The position numbers and the translations under genes were made by a program. Shown piece by piece: positions 9,702-18,952 of a stretch of DNA of 64,000 nt (the stretch's first letter is position 1; each line of letters starts with the position of its first letter). The stretch covers positions 186,001 through 250,000 of the forward strand of contig NZ_FQZZ01000002.1 of NCBI RefSeq assembly GCF_900142185.1. The letters are read 5' to 3'. The notes beneath the pieces were generated by a model, which was not told the origin of the DNA, searched no databases, and saw only the letters and a list, made by a program, of their open reading frames with translations. The DNA is from Lutimaribacter pacificus. Lineage in GTDB: Bacteria; Pseudomonadota; Alphaproteobacteria; Rhodobacterales; Rhodobacteraceae.

Positions 9702-10547
9702 GTGACGACAGACGACCGAACCAGCCCGTTCCGCGATGCGGGTACGGACCGCACGACGGCGGCCCATGTTCCCGATACCCCCCAGACCCGTGCGCCGGCC
9801 TATCGCCTGGCCTTTGCCGATGACGAGTTCCTGTGCCGGGACGAGTTGCGCCCCGTGCGGCTGCAGCTGGAGCTGTTGAAGCCGCAGATGCTGCTGGACG
9901 AATACGGGGTGGAATCGACCGTGGTCCTGTTCGGCGGCGCGCGTATTCCCCGGCCCGAGGACAAGGCCAATGCGCGCACGCAGACGCTGGCCGATCTGTC
10001 CTCGTATTACGACGAGGCCCGCCACTTTGCCCGCCGCATGACCGAGGCGTCGCTGAACCAGGGCGGGCACAAGAACATCATATGCACCGGCGGTGGGCCG
10101 GGCGTGATGGAGGCGGGCAACCACGGCGCGGCCGAGGCCGGCGGTATCTCGATCGGGCTGAACATCGTGCTGCCGCACGAGCAGGCGCCCAACGACTACG
10201 TGACGCCCGACTTGTGCTTCAACTTTCACTATTTCGCGATCCGCAAGATGCATTTCCTGATGCGCGCCAACGCAGTCTGCATCTTTCCCGGCGGGTTCGG
10301 CACGCTGGACGAGATGTTCGAATCCCTCACCCTGATCCAGACCGGGCGGATGCGGCGGGTGCCGTTCCTGCTGTTCGGGCGGGCGTTCTGGGAAAAGATC
10401 ATCAACTGGGACGCGCTGGCCGACGCAGGCACCATCAGCCCCGAGGATCTGGAACTGTTCCGGTTCGTCGAAACCGCGGACGAGGCGATTTCGATCATCG
10501 AAACCTGGGGCGACACCGCGCCGCGCGGGGATATTCCGGGCCGCTGA
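9702..10547 (+). CDS. LOG-family protein (TIGR00730-type nucleoside-monophosphate phosphoribohydrolase)
   Basis: LOG proteins hydrolyse the N-glycosidic bond of nucleoside 5'-monophosphates (cytokinin ribotides in plants; AMP-like substrates in bacteria). The 281-residue product has the Rossmann-type LOG core: TVVLFGGARIP, ICTGGGPGVMEAGNHGA and the signature FPGGFGTLDEMFE (about residues 198-210), including the catalytic Glu. The N-terminal 60 residues form an extra extension seen in longer bacterial LOG proteins. Translation begins at GTG 9702, the first in-frame start downstream of the divergent dehydratase gene. The 76-bp gap to that gene holds both promoters. Confidence 0.88.
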   Translation: MTTDDRTSPFRDAGTDRTTAAHVPDTPQTRAPAYRLAFADDEFLCRDELRPVRLQLELLKPQMLLDEYGVESTVVLFGGARIPRPEDKANARTQTLADLSSYYDEARHFARRMTEASLNQGGHKNIICTGGGPGVMEAGNHGAAEAGGISIGLNIVLPHEQAPNDYVTPDLCFNFHYFAIRKMHFLMRANAVCIFPGGFGTLDEMFESLTLIQTGRMRRVPFLLFGRAFWEKIINWDALADAGTISPEDLELFRFVETADEAISIIETWGDTAPRGDIPGR

Positions 10548-10611
10548 CGGGCGAAATGACGCCGATGGACGGGTATTCCCCGTGAACGGGTGCGGTGCGG
10601 TTCCTATCTCC

Positions 10612-10632
10612 TTGCCAGTTACCGACTGGCAA
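10612..10632 (+). promoter_or_regulatory. Perfect 8-bp inverted repeat in the leader of the META-domain gene
   Basis: TTGCCAGT and ACTGGCAA are separated by five bases. The 3' arm ends directly against the AGAGGA ribosome binding site (10633-10638) of the gene starting at 10644. It could be a protein operator or a leader hairpin that limits ribosome access. Nothing else in the leader distinguishes these. Confidence 0.5.
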
Positions 10633-10643
10633 AGAGGACGCCG

Positions 10644-11072
10644 ATGTTCGTCAGATCCCGTTTCATCGCGGCGGTGCTGTCCGCCGGATTTCTTGCCACC
10701 GTGCTGACGGGGGCATCCGCGCAGCACGAGGCCGTGGCCCTGCAGGGCGAATGGCGCGTCACCGCCATCACCGAGGCAGAGGTGCCCGAGGGTGTCGAGG
10801 TGTCCATGCGCTTCGATGACGAGGGACAGGTGTCGGGGCGGGGCGGATGCAACCGCTATTCGGGCGAATACGAGCTGGCGGGCGACAGGCTGACGATCGG
10901 GCCGGTTGCGATGACGCGCATGGCCTGCCCGGACGAGCAGATGACGACCGAGACGCGGTTCGGCGTGGCGATCGGCGATGTGGCCCGTGCCGGGATCGAC
11001 GAAACCGGCGCCCTGATCCTGTCGGATGCCGGGGGCGCGCGGCTGATCGTGGCGCTGCCCGCGACCGATTAG
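10644..11072 (+). CDS. META-domain (HslJ-like) exported protein
   Basis: A 142-residue protein with a signal peptide (FIAAVLSAGFLATVLTGASA, cleavage near residue 26) followed by one META domain: LQGEWRVTAI, VSMRFDDEGQVSGRGGCNRYSGEYEL, LTIGPVAMTRMACPDE and a C-terminal strand. META domains occur in HslJ-type envelope proteins associated with stress such as heat or novobiocin; the molecular role is not settled. The start at 10644 has AGAGGA five bases upstream. An earlier in-frame ATG at 10590 would spoil the signal peptide. The stop overlaps the convergent small gene by four bases. Confidence 0.82.
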   Translation: MFVRSRFIAAVLSAGFLATVLTGASAQHEAVALQGEWRVTAITEAEVPEGVEVSMRFDDEGQVSGRGGCNRYSGEYELAGDRLTIGPVAMTRMACPDEQMTTETRFGVAIGDVARAGIDETGALILSDAGGARLIVALPATD

Positions 11073-11278
11073 GCGGCGGGGCGCTCCAGCGGGAGGGCGC
11101 ACAGCTCGGTCCCGTGGCCCAGCGTGACAAGCCTGAAGCAGTCGGTTTCCTTGCGCAGGTCATAGCCATACCCGGCCAGCCGGTGCCGCCATTCGCGGTC
11201 CGACAGGCATTTTCGGCGTTCGCCGGTGGCAAAGTCCCGAAGTTCGAAGTCGACGATTTGTTCGTTACCAACAACCAT
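11069..11278 (-). CDS. Small hypothetical protein, 69 residues
   Basis: An acidic/basic mixed soluble protein (QIVDFELRDFATGERRKCLSD) with no recognised domain. The start ATG 11278 is preceded by GGAAAGG at a nine-base spacing, which supports real translation; a TTG at 11296 lies inside that ribosome binding site. The gene converges on the META-domain gene with a four-base overlap of stop codons. Codon use is compatible with the neighbours. No function proposed. Confidence 0.58.
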   Translation of the reverse strand: MVVGNEQIVDFELRDFATGERRKCLSDREWRHRLAGYGYDLRKETDCFRLVTLGHGTELCALPLERPAA

Positions 11279-11376
11279 GTTCACATACCTTTCCAAACGG
11301 TGTCGTCCCGGTCAGGATCGGCGGGCAAGATGGCATTGATTGTTCGCAAATAGGGAAATTTCGGGGCGATTGGGCG

Positions 11377-12105
11377 CTATTGTTCGCCGAGCGGCGCGGC
11401 ATCCCTGCGAACGGCGGCAATCTGGCCGGCATGGTCGCGCCGGGCGGCTGCGGCGGTGACGAGGGCGCGGAAAAGCGCGCGCTGGCGGCGGGCATAGAAC
11501 AGGTGCTCGGGATGCCACTGGACGCCGATGGCGAAAGGATCGCTCAGCCGTTCGATTGCCTGGATCATGCCGCCTTCGTCGCGGGCGGCGATGCGCAGCG
11601 CCTCGCCCAGATCCTCGACCGCCTGGGTATGCAGCGCGTTCACCCGCATCGGACCGGTGCCGCTGAGCTGGGCAAGACGAGTATCCGCCTCGACCAGCAC
11701 GGTCTTTCTGGGCAGGATGGTGCGGATGAAGCGGCTGTCGCGGTAGGTGCCGTAGGCGTCCTGATGCAGCGTGCCGCCCAGCGCGACGTTCAGCATCTGG
11801 CTGCCGCGGCATATACCCAGCACCGGCGTGTCACGTTCGAGCGCGGCATCGACCAGCCGCTTTTCCAGCGCATCGCGCGCGGGGTCGAGCCGGGCCGAAG
11901 TGACCAGCCGGCCATCGTAGAGATCGGGCGAGATATCGTCGCCGCCGCCGATGACCACGCCATCGACCTGCGCCAGGTCCGCCTCGCGCCCCGTCCCCCA
12001 GCGCAGCGCGCGGCCGCCTGCCAGCCATATGTTGAACGCCATCAGCGGAAAGACCCGCCAGCCCGAGCGGTTCGAGGTGGTGACGCCGATCACCGGGCGG
12101 GTCAT
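11377..12105 (-). CDS. Class I glutamine amidotransferase-like hydrolase (peptidase C26, PuuD type)
   Basis: The 242-residue product has the gamma-glutamyl hydrolase/GATase1 fold: GVVIGGGDDISPDLY, the nucleophile elbow LGICRGSQMLNVALGG (Cys at about residue 100), a gap, then GVQWHPEHLF with the catalytic His. PuuD-type enzymes hydrolyse gamma-glutamyl amide bonds; related GATases release ammonia from glutamine for a partner ligase. The start ATG 12105 overlaps the stop of the upstream amidoligase by four bases, so the pair is translationally coupled. That coupling suggests a role in supplying ammonia or editing a product for the amidoligase rather than putrescine catabolism. The reading frame stays open upstream, antisense-like, to 13245 but carries no motif there. 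Confidence 0.84.
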   Translation of the reverse strand: MTRPVIGVTTSNRSGWRVFPLMAFNIWLAGGRALRWGTGREADLAQVDGVVIGGGDDISPDLYDGRLVTSARLDPARDALEKRLVDAALERDTPVLGICRGSQMLNVALGGTLHQDAYGTYRDSRFIRTILPRKTVLVEADTRLAQLSGTGPMRVNALHTQAVEDLGEALRIAARDEGGMIQAIERLSDPFAIGVQWHPEHLFYARRQRALFRALVTAAAARRDHAGQIAAVRRDAAPLGEQ

Positions 12106-13052
12106 GCCGATATCCCGGCCTGACCGAGAATGCCGCCCGCGCGTTTCGCCCAGTGGCGCCGCGACAGGGTGACCGGCCCGTGATCGTCCTGCCATTCCCG
12201 TCCGAGCCGCGCCAGAAGCGCGCTGTCGGCCGCCACGCGCTCGACCGCGACCCAGCGGTTCCATTCGACCGGCAGGCCCCATCCTGCCTCGTCGATCCGG
12301 CAATCGGGCAGGCGGAAATGAAAGGCAGGCCGCGCCGAGGTGGCCTCGCCCATCCTGTTCCGCACCGGGTCGGGCGCGAAATGGGCAAGGATGGGCAGCA
12401 TATCCAGCCCGAAATTGCGCGACGGACAATGGTCGAGATAGAGCGGGACAAGATCGCCCAGGCCGATCCCGGGCCCCGCCGCCACCAGGTCGCGCACGAA
12501 AGCGGTGGGGTAGGGATCGGTAAAGGGCAGCATCCGGCGGGTATCGTCGATGGGCATCGCGCTGCGCAGCCAGTCCTCGATCAGCGCATAGGCCAGAAGC
12601 GGGCGCAGGGTATCGCTGGCCCGGTCCGAGGCGATCTGGATGTTGAAATGGATGCCGAACCCGAAGAACGGCCCCGCGCCGCTGCCCTGCGCCCCCGCCT
12701 TGCGCAGGGCGGTCACCAGATCCTGAAGGCGGGCCATCCGGTCCATGCCGATCGGTTCTGTCACGATCTCGACCGGGATCACCTCGCGCCCCAGCCGCAA
12801 CAGCTCGTCGCGCAGCGTGCTGCGCCCAAGTTTGCGCAGGGCCGTGTCGAGATAGATGTCGAGCCTGCCCACCGCGCTGCCGGTCACGGTCCAGAACGGC
12901 CCGTCGCCCTGTTCGGCCCGCCCGCCGAGCGTGCCGGTCACGATGCGGGCGACGCGATCCTCGGGCAATCCCGCGAATTCGATCTCGACGCCGATCAGGC
13001 GCGGGGTGCCGTCGGCGGTGTTCGGTTGCGGCAGGGGGGCGAAGCCGTCCAT
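12102..13052 (-). CDS. Amidoligase family protein (glutamine-synthetase-fold COOH-NH2 ligase)
   Basis: A 316-residue member of the amidoligase family (Pfam Amidoligase_2), predicted ATP-dependent carboxylate-amine ligases with a glutamine synthetase-like fold. Visible: LIGVEIEFAGL (metal-binding Glu residues, about 20-29), GFGIHFNIQI (about 150-160) and the arginine-containing PAFHFRLPDCRI near the C-terminus. The family is known from comparative genomics to pair with glutamine amidotransferase genes in small operons that are proposed to make unusual amide-linked metabolites or peptides. Here it is 5 bp downstream of rlmN and overlaps the GATase start. Substrate unknown. Confidence 0.8.
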   Translation of the reverse strand: MDGFAPLPQPNTADGTPRLIGVEIEFAGLPEDRVARIVTGTLGGRAEQGDGPFWTVTGSAVGRLDIYLDTALRKLGRSTLRDELLRLGREVIPVEIVTEPIGMDRMARLQDLVTALRKAGAQGSGAGPFFGFGIHFNIQIASDRASDTLRPLLAYALIEDWLRSAMPIDDTRRMLPFTDPYPTAFVRDLVAAGPGIGLGDLVPLYLDHCPSRNFGLDMLPILAHFAPDPVRNRMGEATSARPAFHFRLPDCRIDEAGWGLPVEWNRWVAVERVAADSALLARLGREWQDDHGPVTLSRRHWAKRAGGILGQAGISA

Positions 13053-13057
13053 GCGGA

Positions 13058-14248
<1,191 letters not shown>

Positions 14249-14370
14249 GTCGCGCGGTTTTCCTGGGTCAGGGCGGCGTCCTACAGGAAATCGGCGCGCA
14301 TGACAAAGGATTCAAGTGGCACGGGCCGGGAACCCGCCGGGCGTTGCGCCGGTGGCGGGGTCGGACGCCT

Positions 14371-14400
14371 CCGGCGGGAGTATTTGTGCGAACGATGAAG
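14371..14400. repeat. GGAGTATTT-type intergenic repeat, copy 1 (short)
   Basis: Contains GGAGTATTTGTGCGAACGAT followed by GAAG, matching copy 2 at 17735-17787 at most positions. It lies directly downstream of the amidase stop codon. Repeats of this type are, from memory, abundant near gene ends in Rhodobacteraceae genomes. Confidence 0.6.
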
Positions 14401-14411
14401 GGCGGCGTGAC

Positions 14412-15740
14412 TTATGCCAATCCTTGCTCGGCCGCTTTGGCCACGCGCAGGATGCGTTCCTCCTGCATCGGGGCGCCCATCAGCATGATGCCGCAGCCGG
14501 GTGTGCCGGTGGGCAGCGTTGCGGCGCACAACCCCATCAGGTTGCCCGCGCGGGTGTTGCGCAGGGTCAGCAGGTTTTCGGTGACGAAATACTCGGGTTC
14601 GGATTCCAGCCGTTTCACATCGGGGGGCAGGTTCGGAGTTGCGGGGCAGATCACCGCGTCGAAACCGGCCATGCGGGCGGCCCAGGCGGCGCGGTATCGT
14701 TCCAGTTTTATCCACGCCTCGACATAATCGGGGCCCGAGAAATTCGCGCCCGACCGGAACCGTTCGCGCACCTGGTCGTGCATCAGTTCGGGCGCGGCCT
14801 CGATCCGTTCGCGCCAGCGGCCATAGGCCTCGGCGGTATACAGGACGGGGGCGAGGGTCATGGCATCGGCCAGTTCCGGGGCCTGCACGGGCTCGACCGT
14901 GGCGCCCGCCTTGCGCAGGCGGTCCACCGCGTCGTGATAGGCCGCCAGAGGTTCGTCGCGCACATCCTCCATCACGCTGGTTTGCAGCGCGGCAAGGCGC
15001 ATCCCCTTCAGGCCGGTGTCGCGCAGGTCGGCGGCGCGGCCACCCTCCATCGCGGCCAGCAGCAGGGCGGCGTCCTCGACCGTGCGGCAGAGCGGGCCGA
15101 CGGTGTCGAATTTCTCGGCCAGCGGCACGACGCCTTGCAGCGACAGCCGCCCGGCGGTGGTTTTCAGGCCCACGAGGTCGTTCCACGCGGCGGGCACCCG
15201 GACCGATCCACCGGTATCGCTGCCGATCCCGGCGGCCGCCAGCCCGAAGGCGACCGAGGTGGCCGCGCCCGAGGACGAGCCGCCCGGCGCGAGTGCGGGA
15301 TCGTTCACGTTTGGCGGCGTCGCGGTGACAGGATTCACGCCCAGCCCGGAAAAGGCCAGTTCGGTCATGTGCGTCTTGCCAAGGCAGACCAGCCCGGCGC
15401 CGGTCGCGTTGCGCAACACGCGCGCATCGCGTTGCGGGATACGGCCTTTCAGCAGGGCGCTGCCGGCCTCGGTCGCGGTGCCGGCGGTGTCGAACAGATC
15501 CTTCCAGCTGACCGGCACGCCATCCAGCGGCGAGCGGCGCAGGCCCAGTTTCGCACGGTCGCGGGCGGCCTGAGCCTCGGCCAGGGCGCGGCCGGGCATG
15601 GTGCGGGCATAGATGCGGTCACGGTATTGATGGCCGTCGATTGCGTCCAGATAGCTCTGGGTCAGGTCCACCGGGTCGATATCGCCCGAATCGATTCCGC
15701 GCCCCAGGTCGGCGGCACTCATCCTCAGCCAGTCGGTCAT
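14412..15740 (-). CDS. Amidase signature family hydrolase
   Basis: A 442-residue amidase-signature enzyme that hydrolyses a carboxamide to acid and ammonia. The Ser-cisSer-Lys catalytic elements are visible: PVSWKDLF (catalytic Lys, about residue 79), GGSSSGAATSVAFGLAAAGIGSDTGGSVRVPAAWN (cis-Ser and nucleophilic Ser in the GSDTGGS segment, about 150-175), then the family's C-terminal PATPNLPP. The family covers many substrates (allophanate, fatty acid amides, aryl amides) and the sequence does not tell which. It is transcribed alone, upstream of rlmN and downstream of a divergent UbiH-type gene. Confidence 0.88.
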   Translation of the reverse strand: MTDWLRMSAADLGRGIDSGDIDPVDLTQSYLDAIDGHQYRDRIYARTMPGRALAEAQAARDRAKLGLRRSPLDGVPVSWKDLFDTAGTATEAGSALLKGRIPQRDARVLRNATGAGLVCLGKTHMTELAFSGLGVNPVTATPPNVNDPALAPGGSSSGAATSVAFGLAAAGIGSDTGGSVRVPAAWNDLVGLKTTAGRLSLQGVVPLAEKFDTVGPLCRTVEDAALLLAAMEGGRAADLRDTGLKGMRLAALQTSVMEDVRDEPLAAYHDAVDRLRKAGATVEPVQAPELADAMTLAPVLYTAEAYGRWRERIEAAPELMHDQVRERFRSGANFSGPDYVEAWIKLERYRAAWAARMAGFDAVICPATPNLPPDVKRLESEPEYFVTENLLTLRNTRAGNLMGLCAATLPTGTPGCGIMLMGAPMQEERILRVAKAAEQGLA

Positions 15741-15826
15741 GTCCCGGTCTCCGTTTCGTTGCTTGCGGCGACGGTAGCGGCACCGCGGCGCATGGACAAT
15801 CCCGCGCGGCAGCGCATATTTGGGTC

Positions 15827-17047
15827 ATGACATATGACAGCGATATCCTGATCGTCGGCGGCGGGCTGAACGGCCCGGCGCTGGCATTGGCCGCGGCGCA
15901 GGCGGGGCTTTCGTCGACGGTGATCGACGCGCAACCCGAGGCAGCGATGACAGACGCCGATTTCGACGGGCGGGCCTATGCGCTGGCGCTGGGGTCGGTG
16001 CGGATGCTGCGCCGGCTGGGGATCTGGGAGGCGGTGGCCGGGAACGCCCAGCCGATGCTGGAGATCAAGGTCAGCGACGGGCGCGCGGGCGAGGGGCCGC
16101 TGTCGCCTTTTTTCCTGCATTTCGATCACGCCGAGATCGAGGAAGGCCCGATGGGGCACATGCTGGAGGACCGTTACCTGCGGCGTGCGCTGATCGATGC
16201 GATGGCGGCCAGCCCGCAGATCACCGTGCTGAACGGCGAAACCGTGACCGCGCAGGAGGCGGGGGCGCAGGGCGTCGGCGTGACGCTGGCCTCGGGCCGG
16301 ACCCTGAATGCGCATCTGCTGGTGGGGGCGGATGGTCGCACATCGGGCACGGCGGCACGGGCGGGCATTCGCCGCACCGGCTGGGATTACGGGCAGACCG
16401 CGCTGGTCTGCGCGATCGAACACGAGAAACCGCATGGCGGGGTGGCGCACCAGTTCTTCATGCCGCCGGGGCCGCTGGCGATCCTGCCGCTGCCGGGCAA
16501 CCGGTCGTCCATCGTGTGGTCGGAAACCCATGACACCGCCGCGCGGTTCATGGCGTTGGACGATGCCGGGTTTCTCGAGATGTTGCGCCCGCGCTTTGGC
16601 AATTTCCTGGGCGGGATCGCGCTGGCCGGCAAGCGGTTTTCCTATCCGCTGAACCTGACGGTGGCGAACAGCTTTGCCGGGGATCGGCTGGCGCTGATCG
16701 GCGATGCGGCGCACGGGATGCACCCGATTGCGGGGCAGGGGCTGAACGCGGGGTTCCGCGACGTGGCCGCGCTGGCGCAGGTGCTGGCCGAGGCGCGGAT
16801 GCGTGGCGAGGACATCGGCACCGCGCCGGTGCTGGATCGCTACCAGGCATGGCGGCGGTTCGATACCGCGACGCTGGCGATGACCACCGACCTGACCAAC
16901 CGGCTGTTTTCCAACGACAACCCGCTGCTGCGCTTTGCCCGCGACCTGGGCATGGGGGCGGTCAACGCCGTGCCGGGGCTGCGCCGCGGCCTGATCCGCG
17001 AGGCGGCGGGACTGACCGGCGACCTGCCAGAACTGATGCGCGGATGA
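15827..17047 (+). CDS. UbiH/UbiF/VisC/COQ6-family FAD-dependent hydroxylase
   Basis: A 406-residue class A flavin monooxygenase, the family that hydroxylates the ubiquinone precursor ring. Motifs: the FAD-binding ILIVGGGLNGPALALAAAQAG at the N-terminus, the DG-type motif LLVGADGRTSGTA (about residue 165), and the second FAD motif DRLALIGDAAHGMHPIAGQGLNAGFRDVA (about 285-310) that includes the ubiH/COQ6 signature. The start at ATG 15827 places the dinucleotide-binding fold at residue 7; the frame is open upstream but without homology. Which ring position it hydroxylates (C1, C5 or C6) cannot be read from sequence; alphaproteobacteria often use one broad-range enzyme. Confidence 0.87.
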   Translation: MTYDSDILIVGGGLNGPALALAAAQAGLSSTVIDAQPEAAMTDADFDGRAYALALGSVRMLRRLGIWEAVAGNAQPMLEIKVSDGRAGEGPLSPFFLHFDHAEIEEGPMGHMLEDRYLRRALIDAMAASPQITVLNGETVTAQEAGAQGVGVTLASGRTLNAHLLVGADGRTSGTAARAGIRRTGWDYGQTALVCAIEHEKPHGGVAHQFFMPPGPLAILPLPGNRSSIVWSETHDTAARFMALDDAGFLEMLRPRFGNFLGGIALAGKRFSYPLNLTVANSFAGDRLALIGDAAHGMHPIAGQGLNAGFRDVAALAQVLAEARMRGEDIGTAPVLDRYQAWRRFDTATLAMTTDLTNRLFSNDNPLLRFARDLGMGAVNAVPGLRRGLIREAAGLTGDLPELMRG

Positions 17048-17131
17048 TCTGACGCTGCGTCACGCCGTGACCTCTGGCATTCGCGCCTGTTCTGCGCTTT
17101 GCTGCGCGCGAAGCGAACGGAGGGGAACGCC

Positions 17132-17716
17132 ATGTATCAGGTTGTCGGCGGGGTGCAGAGCCGCGCCTTTCGCGTCATGTGGACGCTGGAGGAGCTGGGC
17201 CAGGATTACGATCATATCGAGTGCAAGCCGCATTCGCCCGAGGCGATGGCGGCGAACCCGTCGGGCAAGATCCCGGCGTTGCGGGTAGACGATGACGTTC
17301 TGACGGATTCGACCGCGATCCTTACCTATCTGGCAGACAAGCACGGGGCGCTGACCCATCCGGCGGGCACCATCGCGCGGGCACGGCAGGATGGGCTTTT
17401 GCACATGATCCTTGACGAGTTCGACGCGGTTTTGTGGACGGCAGCGCGGCACAGTTTCGTGCTGCCCGAGGAACGGCGGGTGCCCGAGGTGAAGGACTCG
17501 CTGCGCTGGGAATTCGCGCGCAATGCCAGGCGGCTGGCCGATCGTCTGGAAGGGCCGTTCCTGATGGGCGAGACCATGACCATCGCCGATATCGTGGCGG
17601 CACATTGCCTGAACTGGGCCTATTCCGCGAAGTTCCCGATCGAGGAAGAGCGCCTGCTGGCCTATGCCAAGGCGATGCGCGGGCGCGAGGCGTTCCGGCG
17701 CGTGGTGGGCCGGTAA
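17132..17716 (+). CDS. Glutathione S-transferase family protein
   Basis: A 194-residue cytosolic GST. The N-terminal thioredoxin-fold domain includes SRAFRVMWTLEELG, NPSGKIPALRVDDDVLTDSTAILTYLADKHG (the cis-Pro in KIPAL and the glutathione-binding DS/TDSTAI segment), followed by an all-helical C-terminal domain with MGETMTIADIVAAHCL, the GST N-capping box. The start ATG 17132 has a strong GGAGGGG ribosome binding site; upstream in-frame starts are ignored. It is plus-strand, 84 bp downstream of the hydroxylase gene. Substrate unknown. Confidence 0.88.
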   Translation: MYQVVGGVQSRAFRVMWTLEELGQDYDHIECKPHSPEAMAANPSGKIPALRVDDDVLTDSTAILTYLADKHGALTHPAGTIARARQDGLLHMILDEFDAVLWTAARHSFVLPEERRVPEVKDSLRWEFARNARRLADRLEGPFLMGETMTIADIVAAHCLNWAYSAKFPIEEERLLAYAKAMRGREAFRRVVGR

Positions 17717-17734
17717 CGGGGTGTGTCGGGGGCC

Positions 17735-17787
17735 CCGGCTGGGGGCGCTGCCCCCAGACCCCCGGAGTATTTGCCGGAACGATGAAG
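17735..17787. repeat. GGAGTATTT-type intergenic repeat, copy 2, with hairpin
   Basis: A perfect 8-bp stem, CTGGGGGC and GCCCCCAG with loop GCT (17739-17757), is followed by CCCCGGAGTATTTGCCGGAA and CGATGAAG. It lies between convergent genes (GST stop 17716 and flavoprotein stop 17789), so it probably acts as a two-way transcription end. It matches copy 1 at 14371-14400. Confidence 0.65.
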
Positions 17788-17788
17788 A

Positions 17789-18952
17789 TCAGCGGCCGTA
17801 TCGCGCGGCGTGCTGCCCGGCCCACAGGCCGGTGGCCAGGCAGGCCGTCAGCAGATAGCCGCCGGTCGGGGCCTCCCAGTCGAGCATTTCACCGGCGGCG
17901 AAACTGCCGGGGCGGTCGCGCAGCATGAGCTGGTCGTCCAGCGCGTCGAAACGCAGGCCACCGGCGGTCGAGATCGCCTCGTCCATCGGGCGGAGGGTGG
18001 CGTTGCGGATGGGCAGGGATTTGAGGCTGCGCACCCAGTCGGATTGCGGCAGCGGTGCAGGCCCTTTCGTCATTTCAAAAAACAGCGCGACCTTGGCGGG
18101 GGGCAGGCGCAGCGTGGTCTTCAGCCAATGGGACAGGCCCTTTTTCCGCGATGCAGGCAAGCGCGCGATCAGGTTTTCGGGGCTGAGATCGGGAACCAGA
18201 TCGACATGCAGGCCCGCGCCGTCGCGTAGGGCCGGGGTGAGGGTGTAAAGCCCGCCGCCTTCCAGCCCCCGGGCGCTGATCACGGCCTCGCCGCGCGAGG
18301 ACAGGTTGCCCGCGCGCCATTCCACGGATTTCAGCGGGCTGCCGAAATGCGCGGTCATGTGATCCGTCCAGGGCACGGCAATTGCCGCGTTCGAGGGTTG
18401 GAAGGGCGCGGTGCCCGGTGTCCATCCGGCCCATGCGCCATCCGAGCCCAGCCGCGCCCAGCTGGCGCCGCCGCAGGCCAGAACGGTCACGACAGGGCGC
18501 AGGGTTTGCGGGCCCTCGGGCGTGTCGAAGGTGACGGCCTCGCCCTTCCATCCCGTCCAGCGCCAGCGGCGGTTGAGCGTGACGCCCATCGCGTCGAGCC
18601 GGGCCAGCCAGGCACGCAACAGCGGCGAGGCTTTCATCGCGGTGGGAAAGACCCGGCCGGTCGAGCCGGTGAACAGATCCTGCCCCAGCTCGCGCGCCCA
18701 ATCCTGCACCCCGACCGGGCCGAAGGAGGTAAGCATCGGGCGCAGATGCGGGGCGGCATTGCCATAGGCGGCAAGGAAGGTTTCGAACGGTTCGCTTTTG
18801 GTCAGGTTCAGTCCCGATTTGCCCGCCATTAGCAGCTTGCGGGCGGGCGACGGCATCGCCTCGGCCACCGTCACCTGCCGGCCCGCGCGCGCCAGCGCCT
18901 CGGCCGCCATCAGCCCGGCGGGGCCTGCACCTATGACCAGCGCATCGGTCAT
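17789..18952 (-). CDS. TIGR03862 family flavoprotein (BaiN/YhiN-like FAD-dependent oxidoreductase)
   Basis: A 387-residue flavoprotein with an N-terminal Rossmann FAD motif, ALVIGAGPAGLMAAEALARAG, the family-typical KLLMAGKSGLNLTKSE (about residues 40-55), GSTGRVFPTAMKASPLLRAW, VLACGGASWARLGSDG and a C-terminal EMLDWEAPTGGYLLTACLATG with GxGGYxxxxA geometry. Members of this HI0933-like family are annotated as NAD(P)/FAD oxidoreductases with unknown reactions. ATG 18952 is chosen because it puts the dinucleotide fold at the N-terminus and overlaps the MscS stop by four bases (translational coupling). Confidence 0.85.
   Translation of the reverse strand: MTDALVIGAGPAGLMAAEALARAGRQVTVAEAMPSPARKLLMAGKSGLNLTKSEPFETFLAAYGNAAPHLRPMLTSFGPVGVQDWARELGQDLFTGSTGRVFPTAMKASPLLRAWLARLDAMGVTLNRRWRWTGWKGEAVTFDTPEGPQTLRPVVTVLACGGASWARLGSDGAWAGWTPGTAPFQPSNAAIAVPWTDHMTAHFGSPLKSVEWRAGNLSSRGEAVISARGLEGGGLYTLTPALRDGAGLHVDLVPDLSPENLIARLPASRKKGLSHWLKTTLRLPPAKVALFFEMTKGPAPLPQSDWVRSLKSLPIRNATLRPMDEAISTAGGLRFDALDDQLMLRDRPGSFAAGEMLDWEAPTGGYLLTACLATGLWAGQHAARYGR

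Noticed and set aside
14412-15740. The first amidase as GatA of the tRNA amidotransferase
   Set aside because: No gatB or gatC nearby and sequence outside the signature does not look like GatA.
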